Source: CAYRJD01 sp964424585 (GTDB lineage: Bacteria > Actinomycetota > Acidimicrobiia > Acidimicrobiales > Poriferisodalaceae). From it: a DNA stretch of 7,537 bases. The DNA is taken from contig CAYRJD010000023.1 in NCBI GenBank assembly GCA_964424585.1, positions 1-7,537 on the forward strand, given 5' to 3'. Numbering within the stretch: position 1 is the first letter of the stretch; every line of letters begins with the position of its first letter. The translations under genes and the position numbers were made by a program. Below are positions 5,891 to 7,537 of the stretch, in pieces. The notes below the pieces were generated by a model. It made no database searches, was not told the origin of the DNA, and saw only the letters and a program-made list of their open reading frames with translations.

Positions 5891-6747
5891 GCCCGCCGGC
5901 CGGCTCGTCTATCAGCCCGTCGACCAGTCCGCCGCCGATTGAGGCCGCCACGGTCGTGGTGATACGCAACAGCCCGCGCGGACGCTCTACCGGTCGGTCC
6001 GCCGGCGAGCCAGAGGTGCTGCTGCTGCAACGCAACGACAAAGGCTTCTTCGGCGGAATGTGGGTGTTTCCGGGCGGGCGCGTCGAAACCGAAGACGTCG
6101 CAGCCGCCCCCGCGCACGACGTGGTGCCGCACTGCGAACCTCCGCACGGCACCGGCTCGGTCGACGCCGCCGACCCGACCAGGCTCGGCTACCGAATAGC
6201 GGCGGTGCGAGAGGCGCACGAAGAAGCAGGCATCGTGCTCGACCCCGACACGCTCGTGCATCACTCGCACTGGCTGCCGCCGCCGGTGCGACCCAAGCGG
6301 TTCTCGACGCAGTTCTTCTTGTGCGAAGCACCGCCCGGGGCCAGCAACGTGCGCGTCGACGACTCTGAGATCGTCGACCACGCCTGGGTGACGCCGACAG
6401 AGGCTCTGGCCAAGCGAGCTGCGCGCGAGATCAAGTACGTGACCCCGACGTTCGTGACGCTCACCTACCTCGCGCGTCACGCCAGCGCGCAGAGTGCGCT
6501 AGCGGCAGCGCAACCGGCGCGCTGCTACCACACCGAGCTGATCGACGGGCCAGCCGACGACCCGGGCTTCGTCGCGGTCTACCCAGGCGACGCGGCATAC
6601 CCGGATGGCGACTTGAGCGCGCCCGGCCCTCGCCGACGATGCGCGATGCTGAAGTCCGCTTGGACGTGGAGCGAGAGCGAGAGCGGGCGCGACCCAGACA
6701 GACAGGGCGGGAGCGAGCGCGACCCAGACAGACAAGGCGAGAGTTAG
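5887..6747 (+). CDS. NUDT19-like Nudix hydrolase with interrupted Nudix box
   Basis: Nudix enzymes cleave nucleoside diphosphates linked to another group. This one carries LLLQRNDKGFFGGMWVFPGG (45-64), followed by a Nudix box split by an insertion. The Gx5E part is Gly63 to Glu69, and REAHEEAGI is at 108-116, so 38 residues lie where 7 are usual. An interrupted box is a feature of the NUDT19/RP2 group, whose animal members cleave CoA, so a CoA or acyl-CoA diphosphatase role is possible but unproven. The metal-binding glutamates (109, 112, 113) are present. Residues 136-197 complete the fold, and YPGDAAYPDGDLSAPGPRRR is a conserved-looking tail segment. The N-terminal 20 residues are Ser/Pro-rich, and the last 25 or so are made by a 30-bp repeat. 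The TTG start shares TTGA with the upstream stop, so translational coupling is likely. The stop overlaps that of the convergent gene. Confidence 0.88.
   Translation: MSPPAGSSISPSTSPPPIEAATVVVIRNSPRGRSTGRSAGEPEVLLLQRNDKGFFGGMWVFPGGRVETEDVAAAPAHDVVPHCEPPHGTGSVDAADPTRLGYRIAAVREAHEEAGIVLDPDTLVHHSHWLPPPVRPKRFSTQFFLCEAPPGASNVRVDDSEIVDHAWVTPTEALAKRAAREIKYVTPTFVTLTYLARHASAQSALAAAQPARCYHTELIDGPADDPGFVAVYPGDAAYPDGDLSAPGPRRRCAMLKSAWTWSESESGRDPDRQGGSERDPDRQGES
5892..5921 (+). repeat. Second copy of Pro/Ser-coding short repeat (N-terminus of Nudix gene)
   Basis: This stretch matches 2040-2069 in the fic gene at 25 of 30 ungapped positions, with the core CTCGTCT-TC-GCCCG shared. It is read in the same codon phase, giving PPAGSSIS here against PPADSSVG in Fic. 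It lies in the non-conserved leader of the Nudix protein. Confidence 0.4.
6681..6740 (+). repeat. Two-copy 30-bp tandem repeat forming the Nudix C-terminus
   Basis: Units 6681-6710 and 6711-6740 agree at 27 of 30 positions, and all three differences are G in the first copy and A in the second. The unit encodes ten residues ending in RDPDRQG. The repeat runs to within 4 nt of the stop codon, so it lengthens the protein with a charged, probably disordered tail. Confidence 0.85.
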
Positions 6748-7511
6748 CCCCGCCGAAACCAGCGACGCTTGGCTGGCTCTTCCGGCTCGTCCGGCAGCGG
6801 CGGCCACCCGTCAGGCAACGCTCGCTTGCCCTCGGCTCGCACCTGCTCAAGCTCGGCCCGCTCATACGGCACGTCGCGAGGCACCAACGCCCGATAGCGC
6901 GTCTCGGCGGCAGCGAGGTTGTCGTCGCGCAGCAACTCCGTCAGCAGCTCGACCGGCTCCCAGTCGCGCCGGGCGGCGACGTAGATGTAGCCATCCGCGA
7001 CGTCGCGCAGGCGCAGCTGCCCGCTCGACCGCTCAGCGGTGCCGTCCACGCTCGCTCGCAGCGCGCTCAAGCCCACGTTGCCGAGCGGGCTGCGCGCCAG
7101 GTCTAAGCCGAAGCGAAGCCCATCACCGGCGTCGGCTCTCGACGCTTCGGGCGACGCGGCGATCAGCTCTTCGACCCGCTGCGTGGCGTCGGCATCGGCG
7201 ATGGCTCCGTGCATCACCACTCGCACGACGCCTTCGCCCATGAAGCGGTGCAACAAGTTGCCCAGCGTCACGCACGCAAGTCCGTCTCGCCACTCGACCG
7301 TGCGCGTCGCGGTGTGGCTGACGTCGGCGTACACGAGCGCGCGCTTGCCCGCCCGCAGCACCTCATTGGTCAGCGTCGCGTGCGCCCCGAACGCGGTGGC
7401 GTCGCGGTGGTGCGCACCGGCGAGCCAGTTGCGCAGCACCAGCTCGCCGGCCGAGCGTCCAGACAGCAGCGCCGGGTCTTCGACGTAGCTCGGCTGACCC
7501 AACGCAACCAT
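6744..7511 (-). CDS. Unrecognised protein, probably partial at its 5' end
   Basis: I do not recognise this protein with confidence. From the ATG at 7511 it is 255 residues. The frame continues without a stop to the window edge, and the sequence begins mid-domain in style, so the real start probably lies outside. The first 105 residues look folded and conserved, with GELVLRNWLAGAHHRD, LRAGKRALVYADVSHTATR and TLGNLLHRFMGEGVVRVVMHG. These alternate predicted helices and strands, with several His residues that might be functional. A middle part (about 110-205) contains RFGLDLARSPLGNVGLSAL and YIYVAARRDWEPVELL. The end is Pro/Glu-rich, then basic (KRRWFRRG). No membrane segment is clear. Its TAA stop overlaps the Nudix TAG on the other strand in the shared bases TTAG. 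Confidence 0.75.
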   Translation of the reverse strand: MVALGQPSYVEDPALLSGRSAGELVLRNWLAGAHHRDATAFGAHATLTNEVLRAGKRALVYADVSHTATRTVEWRDGLACVTLGNLLHRFMGEGVVRVVMHGAIADADATQRVEELIAASPEASRADAGDGLRFGLDLARSPLGNVGLSALRASVDGTAERSSGQLRLRDVADGYIYVAARRDWEPVELLTELLRDDNLAAAETRYRALVPRDVPYERAELEQVRAEGKRALPDGWPPLPDEPEEPAKRRWFRRG

Positions 7512-7537
7512 CCGCAGCGGGCGAAGCGAGCTGGCCG

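Noticed and set aside
5725..6480. 251-residue minus-strand frame opposite the nucleotidase and Nudix genes
   Set aside because: It covers the conserved Nudix coding region in antisense and shows no family features.
6640..7106. Plus-strand frame continuing through the Nudix repeat into the right-hand gene
   Set aside because: Arg/Gln-rich, overlaps two supported genes, and no start or family support.

Overview
This 7.5-kb window is dense bacterial coding DNA with high GC. Hand counts give about 73% GC over 2281-2340 and about 52% over 481-540. Codons ending in G or C, TTG/GTG starts, tight spacing and the protein families present suggest a high-GC actinobacterium. Placement inside Acidimicrobiia or a related group is only a guess. 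I saw no rRNA, tRNA, CRISPR array, insertion sequence or phage gene.

Layout. (1) Positions 19-843, plus strand: an acidic protein of unknown function in visibly lower-GC DNA. (2) 905-1843, minus: a MaoC-type hot-dog hydratase with an unusual N-terminal module that looks like a DNA-binding (ribbon-helix-helix/DUF1564-like) domain. (3) 1837-3090, plus: a Fic-family AMP-transferase-like protein, divergent from MaoC, with start regions that meet or overlap. (4) 3129-3734, plus: an unrecognised 201-aa protein with a Cys-X-Cys-Cys cluster. (5) 3772-4515 and 4520-5137, plus: the beta and alpha subunits of a nitrile hydratase, in the beta-alpha order common for cobalt enzymes, with a CTPCSC metal-site variant. 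(6) 5195-5890, plus: a HAD-fold 5'(3')-deoxyribonucleotidase-like protein. (7) 5887-6747, plus: a NUDT19-like Nudix hydrolase with an interrupted Nudix box. (8) 6744-7511, minus: an unrecognised protein whose frame stays open to the window edge.

How the genes may work together. The nitrile hydratase subunits form one enzyme converting nitriles to amides. No amidase, nitrile hydratase activator or cobalt transporter is visible, so that pathway is incomplete here. The nucleotidase and Nudix genes share a TTGA stop/start overlap and are probably translationally coupled; both suggest cleanup of nucleotides or CoA-type diphosphates. Fic and MaoC share one very short divergent control region. No single multi-gene novel system is evident. 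The most unusual items are the DNA-binding-like/MaoC fusion, the altered nitrile hydratase metal loop, the changed Fic inhibitory motif, and short repeats that lengthen protein ends or fill low-complexity stretches in at least three genes (Fic, nitrile hydratase alpha, Nudix).
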